This document shows, in pieces, positions 7,698-16,305 of a DNA stretch of 64,000 bases. Source of the DNA: Conexivisphaerales archaeon (GTDB taxonomy: Archaea > Thermoproteota > Nitrososphaeria > Conexivisphaerales > DTJL01). Each line of letters starts with the position of its first letter. Positions within the stretch are counted from its first letter, which is position 1. Below the pieces are notes generated by a model. It did no database searches and had not been told where the DNA came from. It worked only from the letters and a program-made list of their open reading frames with translations. The stretch lies in contig JAVYTR010000003.1 of the NCBI GenBank assembly GCA_038728585.1, positions 62,001 through 126,000 of the forward strand, written 5' to 3'. The translations under genes were made by a program, and so were the position numbers.

Positions 7698-8444
7698 TTA
7701 CTTCCATCTGGTAAGTATTTCTTCTCTCTTGAAGGTTGCTTTTGAAATGAAGAACATCACTAAGTCGAGGACTGCCAGGGCTGCTACTATAATGGTCAGG
7801 TTTGTATCGCTCAAAGTGAAGAAGCTGAGTTCAGAAGCGAGAAAGATTCCTAGGAAAGGAAGCATAAGAAGAGAACCGAGCTGCTGTGCTGCCCTGACGT
7901 CTGTAAGCCTTGATGAAATCAAAACGTTCAGTTCTACGCTGAGCAGAGAGGCAAAAGGAATTGTCAGGAGTATTAAGCCCATGTGCTGATTGGGGTAGTA
8001 ATTGTAGCCAAGAACCTTGCTTGTAAAGTAATCTGTAAGCGTCATGTAGATTACCGAGCCAAGGTATAAGGCAGCCAAAGGGATAAGTAGAGCCGAAATT
8101 GTTTTACCGAGCAGAATCTCTCCATCAGTAAGTGGAGTTGCAAGCAGAGGTTCAAGGCTCTTCTGCACCTTTTCACCAACAAGGCTGTATGAAGCTATAG
8201 CTGTTGGAATTATCACGGCTCCAATGATGAACCATATTGAAAACGCATCCATCAACGTTGGGAGCGTAGCTGCACCGACTGGGCGGTTAGCCCTGTGCAT
8301 GGCATAATTCAGGATAAGTGGGAAACCTATGCTTATGATAACTGGCAGGGCTACAGTGGCATAGATGACTGAGCTCTTCTTGAGGTATATCTTAAAATCC
8401 TTCTGCGCCACAACCCAAGCACTGTGCAGGTCCAATCTGCTCAC
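7698..8444 (-). CDS. ABC-2 type transporter permease
   Basis: A 248-residue membrane protein with six hydrophobic segments, starting with an amphipathic stretch (AWVVAQKDFKIYLKKSSVIY) and TM1 (ATVALPVIISIGFPLIL). The loop SLVGEKVQKSLEPLLATPLT is the hallmark of ABC-2 permeases of the NatB/YhaP type (E-K-x-x-x-S-L-E-P-L-L-A-T-P). Together with the ATPase encoded immediately upstream it would form an exporter. Its start overlaps the ATPase stop by 4 nt (ATGA), so translation is probably coupled. The substrate is unknown: Na+, drugs, lipids or peptides are all possible. Confidence 0.9.
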   Translation of the reverse strand: MSRLDLHSAWVVAQKDFKIYLKKSSVIYATVALPVIISIGFPLILNYAMHRANRPVGAATLPTLMDAFSIWFIIGAVIIPTAIASYSLVGEKVQKSLEPLLATPLTDGEILLGKTISALLIPLAALYLGSVIYMTLTDYFTSKVLGYNYYPNQHMGLILLTIPFASLLSVELNVLISSRLTDVRAAQQLGSLLMLPFLGIFLASELSFFTLSDTNLTIIVAALAVLDLVMFFISKATFKREEILTRWK

Positions 8445-9358
8445 CCATCCTTGACCAGTCTGAGGTAAACATCTTCAAGCGACAGACTTGTCTCTGTCAG
8501 GAACTCGACCTTGCCTCCTGCTGATTCTATAGCCTTCAGTATGGTAGGGTTATCCTCTGCGAAATCGTTTACACTGATTATAAGTGAATTAGCATTTACT
8601 TCGTCAACTTTGTAGCCTGAGTTGATCACGGCAGAAATTATTGCATCGTTTACCTGCTGCACCTGAACCCTTACCTTTTTCCCTGACAAGGACCTGCTCA
8701 GCTCCTGTGGAGTGCCCAAGGCTACAAGTCTAGTTTTTACTATTGCAACCCTGTCGCAGATCCTTTCAGCTTCATCCAGGAGGTGAGTGTTGAGAAAGAT
8801 TGTTCTCTTCTCTTTCTTCAACTCAAGGATGAAATCTCTGACTGTCTTTGATGCTTCAGGGTCAAGGTTTGCAGTTGGCTCATCAAGCAGCAATATTTGT
8901 GGGTCGTGTATCAATGCACGTGCAATCGCAAGTTTTTGTTTCATCCCCTTCGACAGAGTTGCTACAGGAATATTTCTCTTCTCCCAGAGTTCAAGCATCT
9001 TCAAGAAGAACTCTATATTCTCTCTTCTTCTCTGTTCGCTCAGCTTGTAAAACCTGCCATAGAAATCCAAGTTGTCATAGGCACTCAGCTCTTCGTAAAG
9101 CCCTACATTTTCAGGTAGAAGGCCTACAATCCTTCTCACCTTTTCCTGGTCCTCCTTATTAGATATATCAAAACCGCCTACTCTGGCAGTGCCAGAAGTC
9201 TTTGAAATCAAGCAGGCTACAATCCTCACAAACGTGGTCTTCCCTGCACCGTTTGGACCCAAGAAACCAAAGACTTCTCCTTCTTTCACTTTCAGGGAAA
9301 TGGAATCCAAAGCTGTCAGGTCACCAAACTTCTTCGTCAGCGCTTCTGTCTCAATCAT
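8441..9358 (-). CDS. ABC transporter ATP-binding protein
   Basis: A 305-residue ATPase. The order is A-loop region (LTALDSISLKVKEGEVFGFL), Walker A GPNGAGKTT (about 34-42), Q-loop GLLPENVGLYEELSAYDNL, signature LSKGMKQKLAIARAL (the usual LSGGQ is LSKGM), Walker B ILLLDEPTANLDPEA and switch NTHLLDEAERICDR. The C-terminal 80 residues (KVRVQVQQVNDAI and onward) are the regulatory tail of NatA/DrrA-like exporters. It is the first gene of a two-gene operon with the ABC-2 permease. A TATA-like TTAATAAC lies about 28 nt before the ATG. Confidence 0.93.
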   Translation of the reverse strand: MIETEALTKKFGDLTALDSISLKVKEGEVFGFLGPNGAGKTTFVRIVACLISKTSGTARVGGFDISNKEDQEKVRRIVGLLPENVGLYEELSAYDNLDFYGRFYKLSEQRRRENIEFFLKMLELWEKRNIPVATLSKGMKQKLAIARALIHDPQILLLDEPTANLDPEASKTVRDFILELKKEKRTIFLNTHLLDEAERICDRVAIVKTRLVALGTPQELSRSLSGKKVRVQVQQVNDAIISAVINSGYKVDEVNANSLIISVNDFAEDNPTILKAIESAGGKVEFLTETSLSLEDVYLRLVKDG

Positions 9359-9569
9359 TGTTTGAAAAGAAGGCTTATGTACGGTTATTAAGTCTATTTG
9401 TATTTATGCTATGTTCTTTGCATTACCATTGTAAAGGTTAGATAAATTGTGAAACAGAATGAGGATATATGAATGATCAGACTTCGCAGTATTAATGCAT
9501 GAGAATCTTTCAGAAGATTGAAATGAGTGGGAAACATACCATGACATCTCAGAAAGAGTTCAGATCGAT

Positions 9570-10877
9570 TCAGATCACCCATTCTTCCTTCTCTACTCTT
9601 CGCCGTTCGAAACCTATCCTTTCTGTGTCGTAAACTTTGCCATTATACAGTTCAGCATATCTCTCCTCTCTGTATACCGCGTCGGTTATTCTTCCGAGAG
9701 AATCACCTTTCATTATACCGCTGCCGCTGTCACCACCTACAGCTATCACGTTGTTCACCCTGAAGACGAATGGCAAATAGTCAGCCGTGTTATAGGCATA
9801 AAGCCCGGCCCACATAGCCTTGGGAATTGCGGAAGCAAAGGAAGGGAAGTAAGAGCGAAGTATCGGAAGTATGCCTTTCTCATAGTATTCTGGTTCTGCC
9901 CTGTAGCTATCTACATTCTTGTCAGGCAGGTAAATGTATTCTCTGTTTATCTCGTCTTCACAGGCGACCCAAAAGGCTTCCTCCTCCGCTACGGGCTTGA
10001 AGTGCACCCCAGACTTTGGAAGAATCACCATCGGCAGAAGGCCAAGAGCGTTAAACCCGGATGTCTTCATCAGCGACCTTAATTCATCGTTGCTCGCAGG
10101 CAGGCTGAACAACTGCCTCTTCTTGGCCTTGACATGGCCATCGATTCCGATCGGGTCCAGTAGCTGGTTCATCCAAGCGCCGCAGGCAAGAACAACAGTC
10201 TTAGCATATACCTCACCCGAGACGGCGCCCTTGAGCCTGACAGACCTGACTTCCTTCTCCTGCCAAACAAAAGGCTCCCCATCGATACCCAGCTCTTTTT
10301 TTGGCTTGACGTTCAACCTTTCTGCTTCAGTGTTGTAATAGATTAACCCACCAAGTCGTCTGAACTCTTCTGAATAGAACCTTACCAGCTTGTCAGGGTC
10401 AAGTCTTCCACATTTAGGGCCGAACAAAGCACCAGAGATATCAGGAAGCCCTATTATCTGACCCTCTTCCGTGTCCCCGCAGCGAGAAACCAGCGAAGGT
10501 AATTTTCTTTTCAGTTCTTCCTCGTAGATGATTTTAACCTCTATTCCGTTTCTGCGCATAGAACTGACGTAATTCTTGGTTCTTGACAACTGCTTCTTGC
10601 TAAGCAACCATAGATACCCTATCTTCTGGAGGCCTATGTCTACCGTTTTGTTCAGCTGCAGGTAAAAATCGATTGATGCATCCGCAAGTATCTGGTTGTC
10701 TGCGGATGTGAAGGTATTTCTGAACATCGCATTGCTTCTTCCCGTGTTTCCTTGACCTGCTGATGAATACCTCTCAGCATGAATGATGTGTTTGTTCGGG
10801 TTATTTTTCTTTATGTAATAGGCAGAAGAGACGCCAAGGATGCCAGCCCCTATCACCAAGACATCACATTCTTTCAA
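9570..10877 (-). CDS. FAD-dependent oxidoreductase, DAO (glycine/D-amino acid oxidase) family
   Basis: A 435-residue flavoprotein. The N-terminal VLVIGAGILGVSSAYYIKK is a GxGxxG dinucleotide-binding fold. TVVLACGAWMNQLLDPIG and the C-terminal NVIAVGGDSGSGIMKGDSLG are the DAO-family FAD contacts. Relatives oxidise amino acids, sarcosine, glycerol-3-phosphate or 2-hydroxyglutarate; the residues visible do not settle the substrate. The best start is TTG at 10877, since it gives the usual short lead before the FAD motif. It is monocistronic, flanked by gaps of about 210 bp on each side. Confidence 0.87.
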   Translation of the reverse strand: MKECDVLVIGAGILGVSSAYYIKKNNPNKHIIHAERYSSAGQGNTGRSNAMFRNTFTSADNQILADASIDFYLQLNKTVDIGLQKIGYLWLLSKKQLSRTKNYVSSMRRNGIEVKIIYEEELKRKLPSLVSRCGDTEEGQIIGLPDISGALFGPKCGRLDPDKLVRFYSEEFRRLGGLIYYNTEAERLNVKPKKELGIDGEPFVWQEKEVRSVRLKGAVSGEVYAKTVVLACGAWMNQLLDPIGIDGHVKAKKRQLFSLPASNDELRSLMKTSGFNALGLLPMVILPKSGVHFKPVAEEEAFWVACEDEINREYIYLPDKNVDSYRAEPEYYEKGILPILRSYFPSFASAIPKAMWAGLYAYNTADYLPFVFRVNNVIAVGGDSGSGIMKGDSLGRITDAVYREERYAELYNGKVYDTERIGFERRRVEKEEWVI

Positions 10878-11089
10878 TTATGACAGGAGATGGCTCGTTA
10901 GTGCTTCTTAACGCTTTTCTGGCCTGATACTCGTTCGTTCAGACATTTGGTTATCAGCCTGCAACCCCTAGATTACATGAGCATCGTAATTTGAAGTCAA
11001 TTCGAAGAGGCTTTCAACCTTAACAAATCTGCTAGAGCATTGGCTTAGAAAAGAAAGGCGAATAAAGAAGCAATCTGAATGGATCAGGT

Positions 11090-11650
11090 ATGAGTGCAGA
11101 TGTTAAGGAATTAATAAGGAGGGAGAACAGTGCTCTGGTTGTCTGGGATGTGCAGGACGGCCTTGTAGCTAACATCTTTAACAGAGACGAATTTTTTAAA
11201 GGCCTTACACAACTTCTCTCTGAAGCCAGACAAAGAAAAGTTGCAGTGTTTTACACGAAGATAGTTCCCTTGCCAGAGAGGTTCCAGAATAAGGTGCTGG
11301 CAAGGCTGAGAAGAGTCGGGTTCAATCCTGGCGAGATTGCAAAGGAGGTAGCCCCTGCTCCTGACGAAGTAGTGATCAGCAAGAATACAGCAAGCATATC
11401 CGTAGGAACAAACTTTGAACTCATGGTCAGAAATGCGGGATTGAGCACTCTGGTCTTCACGGGCATAGCTACTAACTTCGGCATAGAAACATCAGCAAGG
11501 CATGCTCAGACGCTGGGCTTCTTACCTGTCATCGCCAGAGAAGCTGTGTCTTCATACGACAGGTTTGCCCACGAGAGGTCTCTCGAGAATATGAAGCTGT
11601 TGTTTCCTGTATTGACCAACAGGGAGATAATAGAAACCTGGTCCCGTTGA
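11090..11650 (+). CDS. Isochorismatase-like hydrolase fold protein lacking the catalytic Cys
   Basis: A 186-residue isochorismatase-fold protein. The first triad residue is present as Asp in [12 protein letters not shown] and the Lys as in [10 protein letters not shown]. At the nucleophile position, where cysteine hydrolases read a pattern such as TNVCVE, it has [13 protein letters not shown], so Gly replaces Cys. The cis-peptide turn (TGIATN) is retained. Typical nicotinamidases and ureidoacrylate hydrolases need that Cys, so a classical amidohydrolase reaction is unlikely. PhzD-type isochorismatases also work without Cys, and Gly-bearing homologues exist, so an altered chemistry or binding role is possible. 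Confidence 0.82.
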   Translation: MSADVKELIRRENSALVVWDVQDGLVANIFNRDEFFKGLTQLLSEARQRKVAVFYTKIVPLPERFQNKVLARLRRVGFNPGEIAKEVAPAPDEVVISKNTASISVGTNFELMVRNAGLSTLVFTGIATNFGIETSARHAQTLGFLPVIAREAVSSYDRFAHERSLENMKLLFPVLTNREIIETWSR

Positions 11651-11688
11651 TGTTCGATGCTATTCGTAGATGCCTAAACCGAATGGTG

Positions 11689-12381
11689 TCAGCATGGCCC
11701 AGGAGAGCCGTACTGACCTGAAAATACCTCGTTCCTTGGCACAGGGTTCTGTTTGGGAAACATCTGAACCGTTTCAACCTGATATGGATTCGGAGGGGGT
11801 ATTACCCTGAAGCCTGTCTGTCTTTCGTACTGACTAACTGCATCCTGGTTATAATGGACACAGTAAATGCCAGGATCTGCCAGAGAAACGGTGAAGGCAT
11901 GTAGGTCGTAAGCCTTTGTCGCGTCAGCTATGCCGCCTTCATACGCACTCAGGCTTGACTTGGCAGGGACAGCAAACACAAAACAATTCAGTAGCATGGA
12001 GGAACCTGTGTTCAACTCTGCGAGGTAATAGAGACCCTGCGGGTCTGAAGGTAATGGGGCAGCGGGTTCTGTTGTATGCAGGTACCTTGCTGCCTGCTCA
12101 CTTGTGCCGTTCGACTGAATGGTGCCGTAATAAACGGCATAAAAAGCATTGCCAAAGTAATAAGGAGGAGCCAATCCTCTGACGCCCCTGTAGAGCACAC
12201 AGCTCTGGTCAATGCTGGTATCGTTTGTCATTATCCATTCGACTATGTCACTTCCCAAGTCTGGTCTGGCTCTGACCGATAGCTTTAGTTCACCAGCCGT
12301 AGCGGCATGGAGTTGATAGGACAGACCTGCATCCCTTCCCAGAATTTTTGCTACATACTCAACTTCCCTAATTATTCTCAT
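11689..12381 (-). CDS. Uncharacterised protein, 230 aa
   Basis: I do not recognise a family. The protein begins MRIIREVEYVAKILGRDAG, has no signal peptide or membrane segment, and is rich in Tyr, Pro and small residues. It has four Cys: three internal (QSCVLYRG, LLNCFVFAV, GIYCVHYNQD) and a terminal Cys in GSPGPC. ADPGIYCVHYNQD recalls the closing strand of a cupredoxin or beta-sandwich, but the Cu ligand pattern C-x-x-H-x-x-x-x-M is incomplete. Its 3' end faces the isochorismatase gene with a 38-nt gap. Codon use looks like the neighbours, so it is probably a real but lineage-restricted gene. Confidence 0.6.
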   Translation of the reverse strand: MRIIREVEYVAKILGRDAGLSYQLHAATAGELKLSVRARPDLGSDIVEWIMTNDTSIDQSCVLYRGVRGLAPPYYFGNAFYAVYYGTIQSNGTSEQAARYLHTTEPAAPLPSDPQGLYYLAELNTGSSMLLNCFVFAVPAKSSLSAYEGGIADATKAYDLHAFTVSLADPGIYCVHYNQDAVSQYERQTGFRVIPPPNPYQVETVQMFPKQNPVPRNEVFSGQYGSPGPC

Positions 12382-12462
12382 ACGAATTTGTTGCCCTCTT
12401 GTCTATTTAGATTTTGCATTCTAGAAAGAACAAGTGATGATTCTGCAAAACAACTCTTTACT

Positions 12463-13089
12463 CTATTCTGTATAGTCTTCTATCGGAAGCCAGTTGACGC
12501 ACTTTACCCTGACCCTTGAGCCATCATAGGAAACTATGGATAAAGATGCATTATCCAGCCTTATCTCCCTAGCATGCATCCCGTCATCGTTCATGCCTGA
12601 AGCCACAACAGCTCTTATCGGTTCCAGATGTGATACTGCAAGTACCTTTGCGTGACCTGCTGAATATACGCTGTGGACAAATGAAATCATTCTCTCCATA
12701 GCATGGGAGAATTTTTCCAACCCATATTTTGTGTAAGGCTTGAACATCTCCTCATACCATCTGGGGTCATCTTCACTGACCTTCAGGTAATTCTTGCCTG
12801 CTAAGGTGCCAAGTCCAAGCTCCCTTAGCCTTTCGTCAATTTCGACATGCAGCCTCATAGTTTCTGAAACGTAGGCAGCAGTTTCAACAGCTCTCTTCAT
12901 AGGGCTGCTGTATATCGCTTCCATTCCAATATCTGCCAGAAAACTACCGACCTTCTTCGCCTGGGTTATGCCCTTGCCTGTAAGCCGGGGCGGAGTTGTT
13001 TCATCATCCGGCAGCATTTTTGCCACGTTTGCAGTGGATTCCGCATGTCTCATAAAATAAATCAGCAAGACAACAGCTGGCAAAAACAT
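12463..13089 (-). CDS. Histidine phosphatase superfamily protein (phosphoglycerate-mutase-like)
   Basis: A 208-residue protein with the RHG-type signature YFMRHAESTANVAKM (catalytic His in RHAE), the second Arg region YSSPMKRAVETA, the Glu-containing RLRELGLGTLAG, and the C-terminal catalytic His in VLAVSHLEPIRAVVA. These are the four positions of the phosphohistidine pocket. Members dephosphorylate sugar phosphates, adenosylcobalamin precursors (CobC) or phosphoproteins. The hydrophobic residues before RHA may mean the true start is a later codon. It lies 74 bp downstream of the membrane-protein gene of the HerA-like/RadB-like operon, and may be read through from it. Confidence 0.87.
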   Translation of the reverse strand: MFLPAVVLLIYFMRHAESTANVAKMLPDDETTPPRLTGKGITQAKKVGSFLADIGMEAIYSSPMKRAVETAAYVSETMRLHVEIDERLRELGLGTLAGKNYLKVSEDDPRWYEEMFKPYTKYGLEKFSHAMERMISFVHSVYSAGHAKVLAVSHLEPIRAVVASGMNDDGMHAREIRLDNASLSIVSYDGSRVRVKCVNWLPIEDYTE

Positions 13090-13163
13090 GGGATATTTTA
13101 CTTTTCATCAGGCTTTCACAGAATTGACTCGTTGCCTGGTTTACTCTGTTCAGAGAGGCCAGA

Positions 13164-13961
13164 TTAATCTGAAGCGACAAATCTGTATATGCTCTTCATC
13201 AGAATAAGTTCGCTGTCCGAAAGAATGAGGGGTTCGCAACCAAGCACAGATAGCGAAAGGCCTGAAGAGTCGCGTTCTATCACAGCATCTACATAGCCTG
13301 TGTATGCAGCATTTGCAGAGGTCACATAGCTGACAGGCCTGTCTGCAAAGAAAGAAAGAGAGCGTATCATTTCCAAGTTCTCGAAGAACTTTAGCGGCAT
13401 GTTTCTGAATCTCTTATCCAAGAGGGGTAAGACAACCTTGTCATTTCTGACCAGATTTCTCGCCTTGGCCGAAGCTATTCTGCTAGCCATGCCAACAGAG
13501 AAACCCAAGCCCCATGAATAGAAATCATCTTCAATCCTGACATCTCCATCGCCATCGAAGTTTGCAATGACAAACCTTGGCCTGAGCAGATAAAGATGAG
13601 GTAACCTTATGCTGAAAGAACGAACCTTTAATCTGAAATTTAAAACGGATGGAAATGCAACTAGAAGAGCAGATGCCAGAAGAGCAGGCAAAGGTCCAGA
13701 TGCCACATAACTGAAGGGCAGAAAGGAAACCAACGTCAGGTCTATCAGGAGAATAGAGAATTTTCTCCGTTTTAGTAGCTTGACCAGATCCTTCGACACT
13801 ATGGCAAAGGGCATAGAGCTGAGCAGAATAGAAAGGAAGAACTGAGAAATTCTGGAGACTGGATTTGGGTCACCTGAAGTCAGGGAAAGAGAGAGCATGA
13901 AGATATAGGTAAAGAAGGAGAGGAGGACTGCGAAGAAGAAGCTACCCACTCTTCCCAGCAA
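13164..13961 (-). CDS. Membrane protein of the pseudo-HerA/RadB-like operon
   Basis: A 265-residue protein with about four N-terminal membrane helices (VGSFFFAVLLSFFTYIFML, FFLSILLSSMPFAIV, FSILLIDLTLVSFLPFSYV, LPALLASALLVAFPSVL). A soluble C-terminal domain of roughly 150 residues follows (RFVIANFDGDGDVRIEDDFY through VLGCEPLILSDSELILM). The C-terminal half recalls the region after the membrane helices of archaeal DUF2070-type proteins, but I cannot confirm this. It begins 9 nt after the RadB-like gene, so it is almost certainly co-transcribed and may anchor that ATPase or its partner to the membrane. Confidence 0.72.
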   Translation of the reverse strand: MLGRVGSFFFAVLLSFFTYIFMLSLSLTSGDPNPVSRISQFFLSILLSSMPFAIVSKDLVKLLKRRKFSILLIDLTLVSFLPFSYVASGPLPALLASALLVAFPSVLNFRLKVRSFSIRLPHLYLLRPRFVIANFDGDGDVRIEDDFYSWGLGFSVGMASRIASAKARNLVRNDKVVLPLLDKRFRNMPLKFFENLEMIRSLSFFADRPVSYVTSANAAYTGYVDAVIERDSSGLSLSVLGCEPLILSDSELILMKSIYRFVASD

Positions 13962-13970
13962 GCCAGACCA

Positions 13971-14981
13971 CTAGTGAAATCCTGTGTCATCGAGCAGGAG
14001 AAGTGCAGCCAATCCATACTCCTCAATCCTCGGATGTCTGTATGCCCATATCAGTCTGTTGTGCTGCTGCATCCTATCCCTGTTGCTGATCGGATAGTCA
14101 GACAACTTGGAAGTGGCAGGCTCCTTCTCGAGATGGAAGACGTATTTGAAATCGTATCCTACAATCAACCCTCCATATGGGTGAGTCCAAGCTGGATTGT
14201 GCGGGTGCACACTTATATGATTCACTGCAAGTATTGGTATCGAGAATCTGCTCGATAGCTTCTGCGCCTGTCCAAGAAGGAAGGCAAACGATGAGGACCT
14301 GGCAGGAAGGTCCTGAGTTCCGATGAAGGTTGCCTTTGCAGGGGCTGAAATGCTGTCATAGATCACAAGCCCTATACCGTTTTCCCTGACAAAATTACCG
14401 ATAGGGGAAAATTCCGGCTCTTTAACGCCTCCCATTCTCAGCCTGAACTCTACCCTTCCCCCTTCAGTGACGTATGTCTCCCCATCTATTCCATGCAGGT
14501 GCATCAGGTCAACGAGACCAGGCTCTTCCAGAAGGTAAATCGAACTGTCATTCTTTTCTGCCACAAGACCGAAAGAGGGGGCTGCAATGCCCACCATCTG
14601 ACTCAACTGAATATCCGAGACCTGTATCTGATACTGAGAAAGCAGATTCCTGAATGCTTCCTTGAGAAGAGCTTCGTTGGCCTTTCTTTTTTTACTGTCG
14701 TCAAACTTCTTTTGAACAGTTACTCTCTGGGTTGAAACCTTCCTTCCGAATCTTCTTGAAAGAGGCTCCGTCCAGTACGGAATGAGACTCTTCTCGTAGC
14801 CCAGTTCTGTATCTACAATTAAAACGTTTGTTGACGTGGCTGCTGAAAGGGCTATCTGATAGCACAGAATACTCTTACCGACAGCCTTTTCACCAAATAT
14901 TTCCACGAGTCCTCCGTCAGGAAGCCCACCGTCAAGAAGCTCGTCCAGTCCAGAAGCTCCAGTCTGCAGCCTTTCTTTCAT
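13971..14981 (-). CDS. RadB/KaiC-like RecA-fold ATPase
   Basis: A 336-residue RecA-family ATPase. The start is typical of RadB/KaiC (TGASGLDELLDGGLPDGGLVEIFG), the Walker A is GEKAVGKS at 30-37, and the Walker B is GLVIYDS at 204-210. PARSSSFAFLLGQAQKLSSR followed by SIPILAVNH is the loop-L2 and following strand region of archaeal recombinases, and PAWTHPYGGLIVGYDFKY matches the ATP-cap region. About 100 residues (80-190) are inserted between the nucleotide fold and Walker B. There is no HhH DNA-binding N-terminus, so it is not RadA. Its ATG overlaps the stop of the upstream pseudo-HerA gene by 4 nt, which implies coupled translation and a shared complex. Confidence 0.82.
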   Translation of the reverse strand: MKERLQTGASGLDELLDGGLPDGGLVEIFGEKAVGKSILCYQIALSAATSTNVLIVDTELGYEKSLIPYWTEPLSRRFGRKVSTQRVTVQKKFDDSKKRKANEALLKEAFRNLLSQYQIQVSDIQLSQMVGIAAPSFGLVAEKNDSSIYLLEEPGLVDLMHLHGIDGETYVTEGGRVEFRLRMGGVKEPEFSPIGNFVRENGIGLVIYDSISAPAKATFIGTQDLPARSSSFAFLLGQAQKLSSRFSIPILAVNHISVHPHNPAWTHPYGGLIVGYDFKYVFHLEKEPATSKLSDYPISNRDRMQQHNRLIWAYRHPRIEEYGLAALLLLDDTGFH

Positions 14982-16090
14982 TCCTCACCACCGCTCATCC
15001 GATTCAGGAATTCTTTGCCATTCTCGGTCAGCTCCAGAACCTTTGACAGATTTTCACCGTTTGAAACAATGGCAAGCCGCCTGAACAGTGCTGTCTCAAG
15101 CGCCAGCTTCAGCTCATCTTCACTGAGCTGACCTGTCAGGTAGGTCATCAGACCTGTTATCGTTGCTCCCTTGTATGACTCGATTGTTTTCAGCAGTGTT
15201 GAAAGTGCAGCATCGCTCACTCTGCTGGGATTTGTTTGCTGGGTATCATGAGAATGAAGAAGCAAGCGAGGACTGGTGACGAGTTCAGGAGCTGCAAATA
15301 CGGTCTTTGAGTTGTAGATGTAGAGAGGCCCTGCTTCTGTAATCTCTGCACCAAAGTTGGGGGAGCCTTCTCCTTGGTTCTGCAGAGCGATTATGGTAGA
15401 ACGACTCATTATTTCAGAGAGTAATTGATTGAATCTGGTTCTCTCCTTCTTCTCCAGATAACTGATCGCTTCCCAGCCAACGATGAAAACGAAACAATCT
15501 TGACTCATAACCATCTTTGACATGCAGGCTAGAGCCAAGGCTATCCTGGCTTCGGCCGAAGGGACCTTCCAGAAGTCAGTGATGAATGAGTGTTCAAGTT
15601 CATTTCTGCGTGAGAAGGGAATCGAAAAAAGTTCCTGGAGCCTCTTCTTGGCCGTTTCCACCCCTTTAGCCTGCTGGCCTTCCATCATGCTTACGATCGC
15701 GAAGGCTCCTCCGGCTCCTTCTGCAGAGGCCAGAGACCTTATTGCTTCTTTCATTGTGTATTCTGTTTCCCTCTCAAGGTCGAAACCAAGAGTGAGGGAA
15801 ACTGCTAGAAGATGCTGGTAAAATTCATCCTCTGAACCATAGGTGAAGATACAGCCTATGACTGATTGCAGGTCAGCCTGTGGCAAGAAGCCATAGAAAT
15901 GAGAAGAACCTCCCATAAGCAGAGATATGACGATCACCTTTTTGCCTCTTCTGAAGAGCTCCCACGCCAGGTTTCTTGCTATTCGTATGCAACGTCTGCC
16001 CCTCAACAGCAGGCCTGAACTGAATGCTTCTTGGCTGAGATAGAGATCAGAACCAGCCTGCAGATAGCCGACAAAGATTCTGTCTTGCAT
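14978..16090 (-). CDS. HerA-like ATPase-fold protein with a degenerate P-loop and C-terminal winged helix
   Basis: A 370-residue protein not obvious from motifs, but it lines up with HerA/DUF87 ATPases. SGLLLRGRRCIRIARN (25-40) stands where a P-loop such as GxxGSGKS should be, followed by LAWELFRRGKKVIVISLL, the expected helix and strand. SFITDFWKVPSAEARIALALACMS (168-191, broken here only by my choice) matches the HerA segment after the insertion. DCFVFIVGWEAISYL (198-212) replaces the acidic Walker B, and STIIALQNQ (231-239) matches the TQRP sensor region. Walker A Lys and Walker B Asp/Glu are both missing. The last 80 residues form a winged helix (SYKGATITGLMTYLTGQLSE). It heads a three-gene operon with a RadB-like ATPase and a membrane protein. 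Confidence 0.68.
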   Translation of the reverse strand: MQDRIFVGYLQAGSDLYLSQEAFSSGLLLRGRRCIRIARNLAWELFRRGKKVIVISLLMGGSSHFYGFLPQADLQSVIGCIFTYGSEDEFYQHLLAVSLTLGFDLERETEYTMKEAIRSLASAEGAGGAFAIVSMMEGQQAKGVETAKKRLQELFSIPFSRRNELEHSFITDFWKVPSAEARIALALACMSKMVMSQDCFVFIVGWEAISYLEKKERTRFNQLLSEIMSRSTIIALQNQGEGSPNFGAEITEAGPLYIYNSKTVFAAPELVTSPRLLLHSHDTQQTNPSRVSDAALSTLLKTIESYKGATITGLMTYLTGQLSEDELKLALETALFRRLAIVSNGENLSKVLELTENGKEFLNRMSGGEE

Positions 16091-16305
16091 GAGCTGTACT
16101 GCACAATTCTCTTTTTATAATAGACCAGTTTCGAACTGTGCAAGCAGGTTTAGCTAAAGACGCAACTGGTCAGAAGAACAAACAATACATGGGGCTAAGG
16201 ATTAAGAAGGTAAGGATTTGCGTCATGATGCTGATGATGATCAGCATGAAACCCGTGCAGTTCAAACCCTTGCTGCAAGAGATAAAAGATCTCTCTGCAT
16301 GATGT

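Noticed and set aside
7636-7989. Plus-strand frame opposite the ABC permease
   Set aside because: It is antisense to a good ABC-2 permease and shows no domain.
16190-16302. 36-residue plus-strand reading frame and a tRNA-like GTTCAAACC stretch
   Set aside because: The frame is low-complexity Met-rich and lacks a start signal. The T-loop-like stretch has no pairing stem or acceptor.
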